DNA of 25,301 bases from a virus. This document shows, in pieces, positions 1 through 8,846 of this stretch. The stretch lies in IMG/VR virus record IMGVR_UViG_3300027668_000090, positions 1 through 25,301 of that record; one strand, 5' to 3'. Numbering within the stretch: the first letter of the stretch is position 1; every line of letters begins with the position of its first letter. A program made the translations under genes and the position numbers. The notes beneath the pieces were generated by a model, which saw only the letters and a list, made by a program, of their open reading frames with translations, made no database searches and was not told where the DNA came from.

Positions 1-1222
1 CACCTCTCATAGTAGGATCGTTTAAGTATTTCCAGTCAGACTTGTAAAAATCATAACCTCTACGGAATCCTGTGAAACCTAAGTTAAGAGCCATGTCTTT
101 ATCATTGTCAAATAAACCATAAGAAGTACCACCTGCTCCATAAGAGTTTTGTGCTGCTAACATATCGTCAATGTCAAATGAGAATTGTCTGTTTACAAAA
201 ATTACATTTTCTTCAATAGAACCTTGCTTATCAAGTCTTTGAATAACATTGTCAAATTGAGCTAAAGCAACTGGGTTTCCACCACCGAATACATTACCTC
301 TATTTCCTACTACATAGAAAATACCATCAGATCCTGAAAGATTAGCTGCACCTGCACCTACTCCTACACCTTGTAAGAAATCGGCTGCACCAGAAGCTGC
401 GTCTGCTGGAACTGCTTCCACCATTGCTGTTTCTAAATAATCTTCAAAACGTAATCGTGTATCATGCTCAGATTTCAAATACCATAAGTATCCGCTTGCA
501 CCATTTTCAGATGTAACTTCAATCCAACCAATTTGAGCCATGTCAGAACCAGAAACAGAATATTTGTCTTTGATAATAATTGGCTTGTTGTCAAAAATAA
601 AGTCATCAGACTCGTTAGAACCAACCATTCCGTTAGTACCTTTTGCAAATTCAGAACCATAGATAAAAATATCACATCCTGATGCTGCTGCCATTGCTTG
701 ACCGCCTGCTTCATAATAAGCTACAGTAAATGTTCCTGGAGCTGCTGAAGTTGGAGCTACTTTGATAATTGCTTTATTTTGTAATGTTGATCCAGGTGTA
801 TTGTCTGAAATCATTACAGTTTGTCCAACTCTAAGTGTAGCTAAAATACCTGAATTAGCATTTAACTGTGGATTAAAGTTAGTAGGATTGTTAGCTCCAG
901 CTCCTGGTGCTGCTCCTACTCCTGGAACTGTCCAAACACCATCTACTGCACCTGCTGCTGAAGCAGAAGTACATCCTTGATATTTTGTGTGTAATCTACC
1001 TTGTTCTGCCCATTTAATTAAATCTGAGTTAGAAGGCATTTCAGCTCCTACCATTCTCAAGAATGATGCTACTGATCTGTTTCCATAACGCTCAAATTCC
1101 TTTTCGTAAGTATCTGGAAGATACTGATTTAAGAAATCAAAGTTGTTTATGTAGTTTGTTGATAACGGAGTTTGCTGCGCACTTGGCTGCAAGTCAAATC
1201 CTGGTGTTACATTTACTGCCAT
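1..1222 (-). CDS. major capsid protein, N-terminal 407 residues (runs off the left edge)
   Basis: Likely the HK97-fold shell protein. The open frame starts MAVNVTPGFDLQPSAQQT and stays open to base 1, so the C-terminus lies outside the window. The N-terminal arm is followed by a segment with FLRMVGAEMPSNSDLIKWAE, an Ala/Gly/Pro-rich stretch near residues 88-110, and an alpha/beta region containing YLWYLKSEHDTRLRFEDYLE. The last visible part includes NVIFVNRQFSFDIDDMLAAQ. Position is the strongest argument: it is last in the order TerL, portal, scaffold, capsid, which is the normal order of head genes. It begins 31 bases after the scaffold stop, behind a threefold A/T-rich repeat and no Shine-Dalgarno site. 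I recognise this by context and general composition rather than by a diagnostic motif. A different abundant head protein is possible but less likely. Confidence 0.75.
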   Translation of the reverse strand, partial: MAVNVTPGFDLQPSAQQTPLSTNYINNFDFLNQYLPDTYEKEFERYGNRSVASFLRMVGAEMPSNSDLIKWAEQGRLHTKYQGCTSASAAGAVDGVWTVPGVGAAPGAGANNPTNFNPQLNANSGILATLRVGQTVMISDNTPGSTLQNKAIIKVAPTSAAPGTFTVAYYEAGGQAMAAASGCDIFIYGSEFAKGTNGMVGSNESDDFIFDNKPIIIKDKYSVSGSDMAQIGWIEVTSENGASGYLWYLKSEHDTRLRFEDYLETAMVEAVPADAASGAADFLQGVGVGAGAANLSGSDGIFYVVGNRGNVFGGGNPVALAQFDNVIQRLDKQGSIEENVIFVNRQFSFDIDDMLAAQNSYGAGGTSYGLFDNDKDMALNLGFTGFRRGYDFYKSDWKYLNDPTMRG

Positions 1223-1255
1223 TTTTTAATTGTTTTTAATTGTTTTTAATTGTTT
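1223..1255 (-). repeat. three tandem decamers in the capsid gene leader
   Basis: On the plus strand the unit TGTTTTTAAT recurs at 1231-1240 and 1241-1250, with a near copy at 1221-1230 and a partial one after 1250. Read on the mRNA strand this is an AATTAAAAAC-type repeat directly before the capsid start codon. It fills the whole leader, so it probably affects translation of this highly expressed gene. That role is inference. Confidence 0.6.
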
Positions 1256-2411
1256 AACTTTTTTTAACACTTCTAATTTTGAGTCCTCTTCCATGTTCAT
1301 TTCTATTATCACTACTCACAGGACGTATTTTCATTCCATCTTTTGAAACGGTTTGAGATTGTTGCCTCATATCCATGTTTATGTTTTTAGATTTTCTTGA
1401 AACATTATCCACAGCATTGGCTACGCCTTGATCATAAAAATATTGAGCAAACTTATCAGGATTCATCGCTACCGACAAAGCTTTATGATAACCTACTGCG
1501 TCTTTAATTAATCCACTTTCGTCTAAATATTTGCCAATAAAATTACCAACATTAGATTGAACATTTCTTAATTCTTCCGCAGTACCAGGTTTATAAGTTA
1601 AATTATTATCAGACACATTGAAATCAAAACCTTTAAAATCATTGTTAAACACATCATTTGTTTTGTCTGTAAAAAAATCAGCTTTCTTCCTGTTTACTTC
1701 CTCTAAACTTTTAGATTCCTCTATTGAACTTCTGTAAGCATTAAGATTTTTTTCCTGTTCTTCAGATAATCCACCCCCACTTGACTCAAGAGGAATGTTG
1801 TATTTATCTTTTTGTTCATTCAAAAATTTCTTTGCTTTCGCAAGTTCACGTTTTTTAGCTAATTTTACTTTCTTGATTTCTCTTGGTTCGTCTAAATCCT
1901 CATCGAAACTAAACTTGTCCTCAATAATATCTTGAATGTCTATTTCGTCTAAACCTTCTTCAGTTGACGAATAATAATTAGCCAGTACAACATCGTCTTC
2001 CATTTCCTCAAAGTTTTTTTGTAAATTATAAAAATCTTCAATTCCACGTCCAGTTTCTTGTTTGTACTTAAAATACGCTGATACATCCTCTGGTAAATCA
2101 ACATTTGCCTCTTTTTCCGCAAATAATTCATCAACAGAATTAATATCCTTGTCGTATCTATTTTTTATATATGAAAGAACGTCTTGATCATTTAATTCAA
2201 CCAAGGGTGTTTCAATTTCCTGTTCTTTAACAGGATTGTTATTTTCTTTAGGCTCTTCTGTTTTATTATCTTCAGATAAATTAACTTTATCTATTGAAGG
2301 TTCATTTGTATCTGAGTCTTGATATTTTTCTTCATGCGCTTTTAGTAAATCGTTTTCTACTTCAACACGAGACTTTTCCTCTTTTGTTACTTCTCTTACT
2401 TTAATTTCCAT
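1254..2411 (-). CDS. probable scaffold / head-assembly protein
   Basis: A 385-residue, strongly charged protein with an acidic N-terminal half (MEIKVREVTKEEKSRVEVEN, then many Glu and Asp) and long predicted helices. A structured patch is DVSAYFKYKQETGRGIEDFY near residues 110-130. The C-terminal 45 residues turn basic and end RSVKKS. It has no cysteine-rich, enzymatic or membrane motif. An acidic, helical, low-complexity protein between portal and major capsid genes, with a basic C-terminal tail, is the usual profile of a phage scaffold, where the basic tail contacts the capsid subunit. I do not recognise a named family. A candidate promoter lies just upstream, which would let scaffold and capsid be expressed above the portal and terminase genes. 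Confidence 0.6.
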   Translation of the reverse strand: MEIKVREVTKEEKSRVEVENDLLKAHEEKYQDSDTNEPSIDKVNLSEDNKTEEPKENNNPVKEQEIETPLVELNDQDVLSYIKNRYDKDINSVDELFAEKEANVDLPEDVSAYFKYKQETGRGIEDFYNLQKNFEEMEDDVVLANYYSSTEEGLDEIDIQDIIEDKFSFDEDLDEPREIKKVKLAKKRELAKAKKFLNEQKDKYNIPLESSGGGLSEEQEKNLNAYRSSIEESKSLEEVNRKKADFFTDKTNDVFNNDFKGFDFNVSDNNLTYKPGTAEELRNVQSNVGNFIGKYLDESGLIKDAVGYHKALSVAMNPDKFAQYFYDQGVANAVDNVSRKSKNINMDMRQQSQTVSKDGMKIRPVSSDNRNEHGRGLKIRSVKKS

Positions 2412-2427
2412 TTGATTTGATTTTTTA

Positions 2428-2435
2428 CAAAGTTA
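2428..2435 (-). promoter_or_regulatory. candidate -7 box TAACTTTG before scaffold-capsid
   Basis: The minus strand reads TAACTTTG, matching the Bacteroidota -7 consensus TAnnTTTG, 17 bases before the scaffold start, in the 53-base gap between portal and scaffold. I see no TTTG at the expected -33 spacing, so the call rests on the -7 box and its position. Confidence 0.45.
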
Positions 2436-2464
2436 ATATTAATTTTAATTAAATTTTAGGCTAT

Positions 2465-4900
2465 TTATCTTGGATTAAATTCTGAAAAATCAAACCCATC
2501 TAAGCTATCTTCATTAGATTCAAAATTAATAGAAGGTAGATTACGTTTTCTTTGTTCAATCATTCTTGATTGATTAGAAGATTGATTATTTAATCTATCA
2601 GATTTATTTGTTTCTCTACTTTTCTCTCTTTCGTCTAATTGACTTTGCTCTACACCCTTTAATTGCATTTGATAATTAAACTCAACCTCCATTAACTTGG
2701 ATTTTAATTGAACTTCCATTTGCATTTTTTGAATCGCCATCTGACCTTCAGCAGTCATTGTTTCCATTTTTGCAGCTGACTGAGCTTGAGCTATTTGCAT
2801 TTGCTGTTGAGCCGCTGCTTCTTGAGCTTGCATTTGTTGTTGCGCCTGCATCTCTTGTTGTTGCATTTGCATTTGCTGTTCTCTTTCTTCTTTTTGTTTA
2901 CGTTTTAATTTTAATAACTGATTAGCCATTTTTAGATTATGAATCTCTCTAATATCAATAGCGTCTTCTAAACTTATATTTTTTTGAGATAAAGCCATTT
3001 GAATGTTTTGCTCTAACATAGCTTTTTCCTCTTCATCTGGAGACATTTCAATAAATATTCCAAAATCATATAAATACAAGTTTTTTATATCTTCAATAAT
3101 TTGAAGATTATATTTACCAATTTGCATTGCAAACTCATCTTTAAAATCAGCATACTCTAATATATCAGCCATTCTAATAGATAAGCATTCAGCTAAACTT
3201 CTTGTCATATATAAACTTGCTTGTAATATATGTCTTGTAGCTGTATTTGAATTTAATGCAGCTAATTTATTAACACCAACTAAAGAATTAGGATCAGGAC
3301 TTGATCCATCACGAGCTTCGTTTAGTCCTGTTACAGATCTAATCATATCTAAATAATGATTATAATTGCCTATAAGCATTTGCATTTTACCTGCTCCACT
3401 TGAAGCTGTTAATTGAGTAATTGGAACTTTTGCATTATTATATTCACCATCCTGAGTATAACTTCTACCAATAACACTACCTGTTTGAAAGTATAATCGT
3501 AAAGCATCCTCTGGATTGTATGCAGCTCCAGTACCTAAATCTACCTCATTTAATCCATCAGCATCAATAAAAACACCATCAGGAACTACACGAGAAACAA
3601 CTTGTTGAATTTTTAAATGCGTCATTTGAATTAAATCCGCAAACGGAATCATTCTACGAACTAAAGATTCAACAGCTCCTTTGTACATTCTTGGCGCGCA
3701 AGCTATATAATTAGGTCTTGCATATTGATTTGCTGATTTTGGTCTAACCATATTTTCACTCAATTTCCATTGAAGCATAATATTAGTACCCATAACCATT
3801 ACACCATCATACCAAACATCAATTCTTTTAGTAACTTTTTCAAAGCCACCTTCATCCATCATTTCTTGAGGAGGATTAAATTCATCTGTTTTTTCTACAG
3901 TTTTAAATGTTCCATCAGCCATTCTTTTCTTCTTGTAAACAAAAGAATTTGTAGATTTATAATTAAAATACAACAAGGTAGCTGTGTCTCTATGAAACAT
4001 ACTATTGTTGTAAGCTTGTGCGTCATTATAATACTGATACCATGATTGACTATATTTAGATATTTCATCTAAATCTCCAAGAGATAAGTCTGGATCTATT
4101 TTAATTAACTCTCCAATTGGAACAGTTTTAATTTCTCCCCAATAAAAATTATCTTTAAAATAAGGATCTTCAGTATAACTATAAACCACATTAGCTGGAT
4201 CAACATAATCAATTTGAACACCAGAACCTGGTAAAAACATATGTTTACATATACCAATACCTAAAACAGTTTGATCATAATCACATCTTTTTCTAATATC
4301 TTGGTAATGATTTTCATCTAACAAAGTATTAATACCAACCTCTTGAGCAATCTCAACAGCTGGTTTAAACTTCATTTGCATATACAATTCTAACTCCTCA
4401 TCGCTTCCTGGTAGATCTTCTTCTGCTACCGAAAAAACAGGGATTCCAAATTGTTTCTCTAACTCTTTTAAAACAGGTGCGGCCACCATATCAGCTTGAA
4501 CCATGTCTTGAAAAATATTTCTTTTTTCTGCTGACATTGCATCTTGCGCATACGTTTTAACTTTAAATAATCGATCAGACATACCATTAACAACTATATC
4601 CACAAATTTTGGAATAATTGGAACTGGAGTCCAGTCTAAATTCAAGTGACTTAAATCACCATCTACTGATATTTCATTTTTATATTTAGCAATAGACTGT
4701 TCACCTCTTGCGTATAATCTTAACCTATTAAAATCTGCCCATTGATTATAAAACCTACATGAACCACTATCTCTCCTAAACCACTCGTACTGAATTGCTT
4801 GACCTACTTGAAGTCCAAATTCCATTGTTTTTTTAACGGAGTCTGAAGCAAATTGATCAGGAAAAGCAGCAGAGTTAACTTGTATGTTTACATCTTTCAT
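2465..4900 (-). CDS. portal protein
   Basis: The portal forms the dodecameric DNA gate at one capsid vertex and docks the terminase. The 811-residue protein has a conserved-looking N-terminal block at residues 49-110 (RLRLYARGEQSIAKYKN, DLSHLNLDWTPVPIIPKFVD), which recalls portals of crAss-like and related Bacteroidota podoviruses. A long mixed alpha/beta body follows. The region around residues 670-760 is very rich in Gln, Met and Ala and should form a long coiled coil or barrel helix. The C-terminus ends SEFNPR after an acidic stretch. Its start overlaps the TerL stop by four bases (ATGA), so the two are translationally coupled. Length and gene order both fit. The crAss-like resemblance is from memory. 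Confidence 0.85.
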   Translation of the reverse strand: MKDVNIQVNSAAFPDQFASDSVKKTMEFGLQVGQAIQYEWFRRDSGSCRFYNQWADFNRLRLYARGEQSIAKYKNEISVDGDLSHLNLDWTPVPIIPKFVDIVVNGMSDRLFKVKTYAQDAMSAEKRNIFQDMVQADMVAAPVLKELEKQFGIPVFSVAEEDLPGSDEELELYMQMKFKPAVEIAQEVGINTLLDENHYQDIRKRCDYDQTVLGIGICKHMFLPGSGVQIDYVDPANVVYSYTEDPYFKDNFYWGEIKTVPIGELIKIDPDLSLGDLDEISKYSQSWYQYYNDAQAYNNSMFHRDTATLLYFNYKSTNSFVYKKKRMADGTFKTVEKTDEFNPPQEMMDEGGFEKVTKRIDVWYDGVMVMGTNIMLQWKLSENMVRPKSANQYARPNYIACAPRMYKGAVESLVRRMIPFADLIQMTHLKIQQVVSRVVPDGVFIDADGLNEVDLGTGAAYNPEDALRLYFQTGSVIGRSYTQDGEYNNAKVPITQLTASSGAGKMQMLIGNYNHYLDMIRSVTGLNEARDGSSPDPNSLVGVNKLAALNSNTATRHILQASLYMTRSLAECLSIRMADILEYADFKDEFAMQIGKYNLQIIEDIKNLYLYDFGIFIEMSPDEEEKAMLEQNIQMALSQKNISLEDAIDIREIHNLKMANQLLKLKRKQKEEREQQMQMQQQEMQAQQQMQAQEAAAQQQMQIAQAQSAAKMETMTAEGQMAIQKMQMEVQLKSKLMEVEFNYQMQLKGVEQSQLDEREKSRETNKSDRLNNQSSNQSRMIEQRKRNLPSINFESNEDSLDGFDFSEFNPR

Positions 4901-7146
4901 TTATTAAGTAATTGACTAACCGAGGCTGTGTTATTATATCTTGCAAAGTTAATGCTTATTTTCGATTTTTCTTTAGTAGGAGTGTACAGGTGTTTTTGAT
5001 TAGCCATTATTGCTAAACCAGAACTAATAGAAGCATCAAACTTAGTTCTATTGCTTATATCAAATTTCGCCCAATCCTCTAAGGTTCTATGAAAATTCAT
5101 TACACCCATATCATCTTTATCTCTATACGATCCTTCCATATCTAATCCCACATACTTTTCTATATACGATTCTATAGCAGAAGCGTGTGATTGTTTTACA
5201 TCTTCGCTGGAGTTAGGAATACCGCCTAATTCTTTTTCAGTTTTTGATAATTTATTAAAAACCTTATCAGGCCTATTAACACTAAACCCACGATAACCTC
5301 TATTTTTTAAATGATACAATAATCGAGGTTTATTGTTTTCACATAATATTGGCATACCATAAAATACTATCGCCATTAAAACATCTTCAAAAAACAGTTC
5401 AGCAGTTTGAGGACGAGCTATGTATTCTAAGAAAAATTCATTACTTGGAGCATTATCCATATTAAACTTTGTTAATCCATGTAAAGAACCGTTAGATCCT
5501 TTACCGACAACTACCCCTGATATATCATAAGAATCACATCCAAATGTACCCACATGTTCATTCCCTGGATATTTTTTACCATTCTTATTTATAACATTGT
5601 TTTGCAACGCTTTTTCTGGTAACCAAGTTACAAAAAATCTACCTCTTTTATTAGGCGTCCAAATTACCCTACTATCTTTAATTCCGTTCTCCCAAGAAAA
5701 AGATCCCTGTGTTACATATCGGTCAGTAATTAAAGAATCATTGTAATCAATTTGTTGATATATCTTAGTAAGATTAAATATAGACTGCTTGCTTTCATCT
5801 CTAAAAGCATGAGACTCTGATCGAGGAAATTGTCTGTAAAATTCATTTAAAGCATCAGGATCTTGTTTTAAAGAATCTACTTCATTTTCCCAATAATCAA
5901 CAGCACCTTGAAATATAAATTCATTGTCTATTCCTAAAATTGGTTTTTCAGGAGATCTAAAAACTGGCATCCCATATCTATCAATAAAACCCTCCATGTT
6001 CCATTCCATAGGGATAAAAAGTGAATATAACCCACTTTTTGTTTGACCATTTGAATTTCTTTTAGTGCAGTCTGAATCATTGTATAATTTTTTAAAATTA
6101 GAACCACCTTTATCTAAGGCATTTGAAGTTGAACCCATCATACATTTACCTATAACCTTGCTACCTAAACGCAAACAGGTTTTTGTAACCCTCCAGTTAT
6201 TTAAAATATTATCAGGACGCTCCCATTTACCACTCTCATCATGCAAAAGTAATTGTAATTTTTCTCCATCATAACTGTTGTCTCCAGTATTTTTCCAGTC
6301 AATAGTTGTATCTAAACCTTCAAGTTCTTGATCTTCAGTTAAATACATATTTTTTTTAGTGATCTTAGAAGCAGGAACTCTATATGCTAATTCTGTTTTA
6401 GGTTTATCCATACCATCTTGTATGGGTTTAAAAAAGAAAGGGTAGTTATTAGATATAGGAACTATTTTATCTGTAAACATTTTTTTAGCATCCGAACCAG
6501 TTTTAGATAAAACACCTATACGAGCATCTTTAGTAATAGTCCCAGTGTTAACACCTTCACACGATGCCATAAATGAAAACCCAGAACGTCTAATTTTTAA
6601 ATAGTCCATTCCAAAACTTCGTTTATCCGCTTTACAAGCTTCCCAAAAAATATAAAAAATTCTATTTGCTTCTCTAAAATCTGGTAATCCAATATCTATT
6701 TTAGTCCATTGCAAATACATATAATGTGTACCTGTGATATAAGTTGGAACACCTTTGTTTAAAAACCAACATCCTTGTTCTCTATAATTAAACTGAGTTT
6801 CTATGTAATCAACCCATTCGTTTTTAAAACTTGCAGGGGTGTCATGCCATTGAAATATAGATTTAATTTTTTTTAATTGTTTAGGAATTTCTGTTGCTTC
6901 CCAATATTGCTCTTCTTTTTTTTCTGATCTTTTAATAAAGCTTTTAGGAGCTTTAGGTAATGCTATATTTAATCCACTTATATTTATTATATTTTCAATT
7001 TGACCTGTTTTTGAAATTACAACAAAATTATATTTCTCATTATATCCATAAGTCCATGATTTAGCTTTGTTTTTTATAGACAAAACATTTTTTGGAACTA
7101 TGTTAACAAGCTCATTATATATTTTATTTTGAATTTCTTTCTGCAA
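4897..7146 (-). CDS. terL: terminase large subunit (packaging ATPase-nuclease)
   Basis: This is the motor that pumps DNA through the portal and cuts concatemers. In the 749-residue protein the ATPase half has an atypical phosphate-binding segment KIRRSGFSF (residues 184-192) in place of a textbook Walker A. It has a clear Walker B with catalytic acid, LLLHDE (299-304), and a coupling segment GKCMMGSTSNA (333-343). The C-terminal RNase H-like nuclease half has FGCDSYD (D538), then ILCENN (E603), and an Ala/Ser/His stretch SHASAIESYIEKY (653-665) where the last metal ligand would be expected. The start lies inside the end of the upstream small gene (23-base overlap) and the end overlaps the portal start. 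Divergent Walker A sequences are known in large terminases, so I do not read this as inactivation. Confidence 0.9.
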   Translation of the reverse strand: MQKEIQNKIYNELVNIVPKNVLSIKNKAKSWTYGYNEKYNFVVISKTGQIENIINISGLNIALPKAPKSFIKRSEKKEEQYWEATEIPKQLKKIKSIFQWHDTPASFKNEWVDYIETQFNYREQGCWFLNKGVPTYITGTHYMYLQWTKIDIGLPDFREANRIFYIFWEACKADKRSFGMDYLKIRRSGFSFMASCEGVNTGTITKDARIGVLSKTGSDAKKMFTDKIVPISNNYPFFFKPIQDGMDKPKTELAYRVPASKITKKNMYLTEDQELEGLDTTIDWKNTGDNSYDGEKLQLLLHDESGKWERPDNILNNWRVTKTCLRLGSKVIGKCMMGSTSNALDKGGSNFKKLYNDSDCTKRNSNGQTKSGLYSLFIPMEWNMEGFIDRYGMPVFRSPEKPILGIDNEFIFQGAVDYWENEVDSLKQDPDALNEFYRQFPRSESHAFRDESKQSIFNLTKIYQQIDYNDSLITDRYVTQGSFSWENGIKDSRVIWTPNKRGRFFVTWLPEKALQNNVINKNGKKYPGNEHVGTFGCDSYDISGVVVGKGSNGSLHGLTKFNMDNAPSNEFFLEYIARPQTAELFFEDVLMAIVFYGMPILCENNKPRLLYHLKNRGYRGFSVNRPDKVFNKLSKTEKELGGIPNSSEDVKQSHASAIESYIEKYVGLDMEGSYRDKDDMGVMNFHRTLEDWAKFDISNRTKFDASISSGLAIMANQKHLYTPTKEKSKISINFARYNNTASVSQLLNK

Positions 7147-7399
7147 ATCCTTTTGGTGTATTACTTATTTTAGTGTCAACTCCTTCCAACAAGTCTTTTT
7201 CTTCTTGTATTCTTTTTAGTATTTCAAATGCGTCAAATATTGCTAACTTTTTTGTAGCAGCAGCATTTTTTAATTTATCCGCAGCCAGATCATCTTCGCT
7301 ATCGTATTTAATAATGTCTGCTTTTGCAACTTTAATTAATTGATGAACAGCTAATTCACCAGCTTTTATAATCTCTTTTTTTATGTTTTTTATATCCAT
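7124..7399 (-). CDS. small helical protein before TerL, possible small terminase subunit
   Basis: A 91-residue protein that is almost wholly alpha-helical by eye, with a run of alternating Lys/Ala/Asp and a segment KKLAIFDAFEILKRIQEEKD that could form a coiled coil. It has no recognisable helix-turn-helix. It sits immediately upstream of TerL with a 23-base overlap, the usual place of the small terminase subunit, which binds the packaging site and regulates the large subunit. Length is short but within range for small terminases. The functional call is from position only. It could equally be a head accessory protein. Confidence 0.4.
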   Translation of the reverse strand: MDIKNIKKEIIKAGELAVHQLIKVAKADIIKYDSEDDLAADKLKNAAATKKLAIFDAFEILKRIQEEKDLLEGVDTKISNTPKGFAERNSK

Positions 7400-7484
7400 C
7401 TTGATTTCGATTATATTTAAGTTTTAATTTATCTACTTTATCTTCCCAATCAGAATTTTTTTTATTAATTTCTTTCTTATTCAT
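7356..7484 (-). CDS. possible 42-residue basic protein bridging two genes
   Basis: The reading frame starts MNKKEINKKNSDWEDKVDKL and ends KSW. It overlaps the stop of the upstream dioxygenase gene by eight bases and the first 44 bases of the next gene. It would account for an otherwise non-coding 77-base gap, and its composition (Lys, Asp, Trp, Tyr) looks like coding sequence in the non-overlapping part. The large downstream overlap argues against it. I would keep it as a candidate only. Confidence 0.3.
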   Translation of the reverse strand: MNKKEINKKNSDWEDKVDKLKLKYNRNQDGYKKHKKRDYKSW

Positions 7485-8058
7485 AATCAGAAACTTTATA
7501 AAACATTACAAAAGCTTTCCTTCCTTCTTTCCAAGATACGTTAGGATATTTACTGTGAAAATAACTTGAGGGATAAGAAACTAATCTATTTTCTTCGTAA
7601 CCAACTACAGTGCTTAACCTCCATTTTTCTAAAGTATTTGCATCTACTTTTATCATTTTATCATACTCTTCATCTGTAATATCTTTAGGTATTTCTCTTC
7701 CATATATATCATGCTCCCATAATGCAGTACCATGAAGTTCTTCTTTTTCTCTTGGAGATAAATAAAGAACCAATGCTCTGTCAGGTTTTTCTCCATTAAT
7801 ATTTAAGTCAGAATGAATACGCCAAGAAACATCTAATTTATCTGTAGCAATTCTAAAAAAACTTAAAATATTTTTAATTTCCTTGCCTTCAATAATAGAT
7901 ATTTTTTGTGTTATATATTTATCAAACTCTTCATTTGATTCTTGAATATGGAAATCTTTATCTCCAGCTTTTATTTTTTTAAACTCATTTTCGTCTAAAT
8001 ATTTATTAGCTATTTCAAAAAGATTTTTTTGTACAAAATCATCTACAATATATATCAT
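7477..8058 (-). CDS. 2-oxoglutarate/Fe(II)-dependent dioxygenase
   Basis: The 193-residue protein has the double-stranded beta-helix signature of the prolyl-4-hydroxylase-like superfamily. The iron-binding HxD is H82-S-D84 (WRIHSDLN), followed by a strand ALVLYLSP. The distal iron histidine is H168 in SSYFHSKYP. The 2-oxoglutarate-binding arginine is R180 in EGRKAFVMFY. Spacing and the final aromatic strand fit the family. These enzymes hydroxylate proteins, nucleic acids or small molecules; the substrate cannot be read from the sequence. It overlaps the upstream gene by four bases and lies in the head/packaging operon, so expression is late. A virion protein or DNA as substrate is an inference. 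Similar stand-alone dioxygenases are common in phages of aquatic bacteria. Confidence 0.8.
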   Translation of the reverse strand: MIYIVDDFVQKNLFEIANKYLDENEFKKIKAGDKDFHIQESNEEFDKYITQKISIIEGKEIKNILSFFRIATDKLDVSWRIHSDLNINGEKPDRALVLYLSPREKEELHGTALWEHDIYGREIPKDITDEEYDKMIKVDANTLEKWRLSTVVGYEENRLVSYPSSYFHSKYPNVSWKEGRKAFVMFYKVSDYE

Positions 8059-8618
8059 AATGAAAAGGTTATATTGTTAGTAAACATCCTATACAACCGC
8101 TCTCCATCTACATTAAATTCATATTCACTTTCTGGTTGATAAGAAATCTCATCACCAACATTTAAACCCATACTTAAAAGTTGATTATTTATATACTTAA
8201 TAGTACCAAACAAGGGTTCTTCTGTAATAGATTTTTTAATAAAAGAATTTTTTGCAGGAGATGGTTTGATGAAACAATATTTATTGTACCCTCTCCATTC
8301 TCCATTTTGTTTGTATAAAAAAAACTGATCAGGATCTACAAAAAATAAATTATCTTTAAAATAACTTTTGCCGCTTTTTCTACGGCCCTGCATATCATTA
8401 TAAAACTTAAATACATTATGATGAACTAAAAGGGTGTCACCCTCTTTTACAGGCCCTGAATAATCTATAGGGGTTGATACTACAATTGCGTAACGATTTG
8501 ACGCACTATGGTCTTCTTCTGAAGTACTTATGATAAAATTAGTTTCACCGTAAGTTTTTGTGTTATCGTATCTCTTATTATTATAAGGTTTTACAATAAA
8601 CGAATAAGGAGATTTCAT
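8055..8618 (-). CDS. protein with two GroES-like domains, structural module
   Basis: The 187-residue protein looks like two successive copies of the co-chaperonin beta-barrel. Domain 1 (about residues 5-102) runs FIVKPYN, then a loop, AIVVSTP, VKEGDTLLVHHN and LFFVDPDQFFLY. Domain 2 (about 114-187) runs FIKPSP, EPLFGTI, VGDEISYQPESEYEF and NVDGERLYRMFTNNITF. The GD-plus-hydrophobic pattern, and the closing strand pair with a Gly turn followed by an Arg-rich strand and an Asn-Asn-Ile end, are what GroES proteins show. It is unlike the true GroES at 22.4 kb in length and lacks a clear mobile loop with three hydrophobic residues. It overlaps the dioxygenase start by four bases. The fold call is by eye. 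The function (tail or head chaperone, or structural subunit using the same fold) is unknown. Confidence 0.5.
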   Translation of the reverse strand: MKSPYSFIVKPYNNKRYDNTKTYGETNFIISTSEEDHSASNRYAIVVSTPIDYSGPVKEGDTLLVHHNVFKFYNDMQGRRKSGKSYFKDNLFFVDPDQFFLYKQNGEWRGYNKYCFIKPSPAKNSFIKKSITEEPLFGTIKYINNQLLSMGLNVGDEISYQPESEYEFNVDGERLYRMFTNNITFSL

Positions 8619-8842
8619 TAAAAATTTATATTATATTCTAAAGATATAGGTAAGGTACATTTAAATTCTTTCCAAAGCAAGACTTCATCCTTTTTCATAA
8701 TCCAAATTTTGTAAGACTCTGAAGCAACATCATGCTGAATAAGATGTATTCCATAACTGCCGCCTAAAACATCCTGACCTACTATATAATGCATAGCGCC
8801 AGACTTATAGTCTGCTCCGATTGAAATTTTTCTTATGTCCAT
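8618..8842 (-). CDS. small protein of unknown function in head operon
   Basis: A 74-residue protein, probably all-beta, beginning MDIRKISIGADYKSGAMHYI with a Gly-rich turn DVLGGSYGIH. The C-terminal half has alternating hydrophobic and charged residues (YKIWIMKKDEVLLWKEF). It has no signal peptide, cysteine or membrane segment. It shares one base with the next start (TAATG), so it is translated with the GroES-like protein. I recognise no family. Position suggests a virion or assembly role. Confidence 0.7.
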   Translation of the reverse strand: MDIRKISIGADYKSGAMHYIVGQDVLGGSYGIHLIQHDVASESYKIWIMKKDEVLLWKEFKCTLPISLEYNINF

Positions 8843-8846
8843 TTAA

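Noticed and set aside
184-192. TerL inactivated because its Walker A is atypical (residues 184-192 of the protein at 4897-7146)
   Set aside because: Coordinates here are protein residues. Deviant Walker A sequences are established for large terminases, and Walker B and the nuclease acids are present.
762-980. Plus-strand frame opposite the capsid gene
   Set aside because: The minus-strand frame is open for over 1.2 kb with coherent protein sequence. The plus frame has no leader or known motif.
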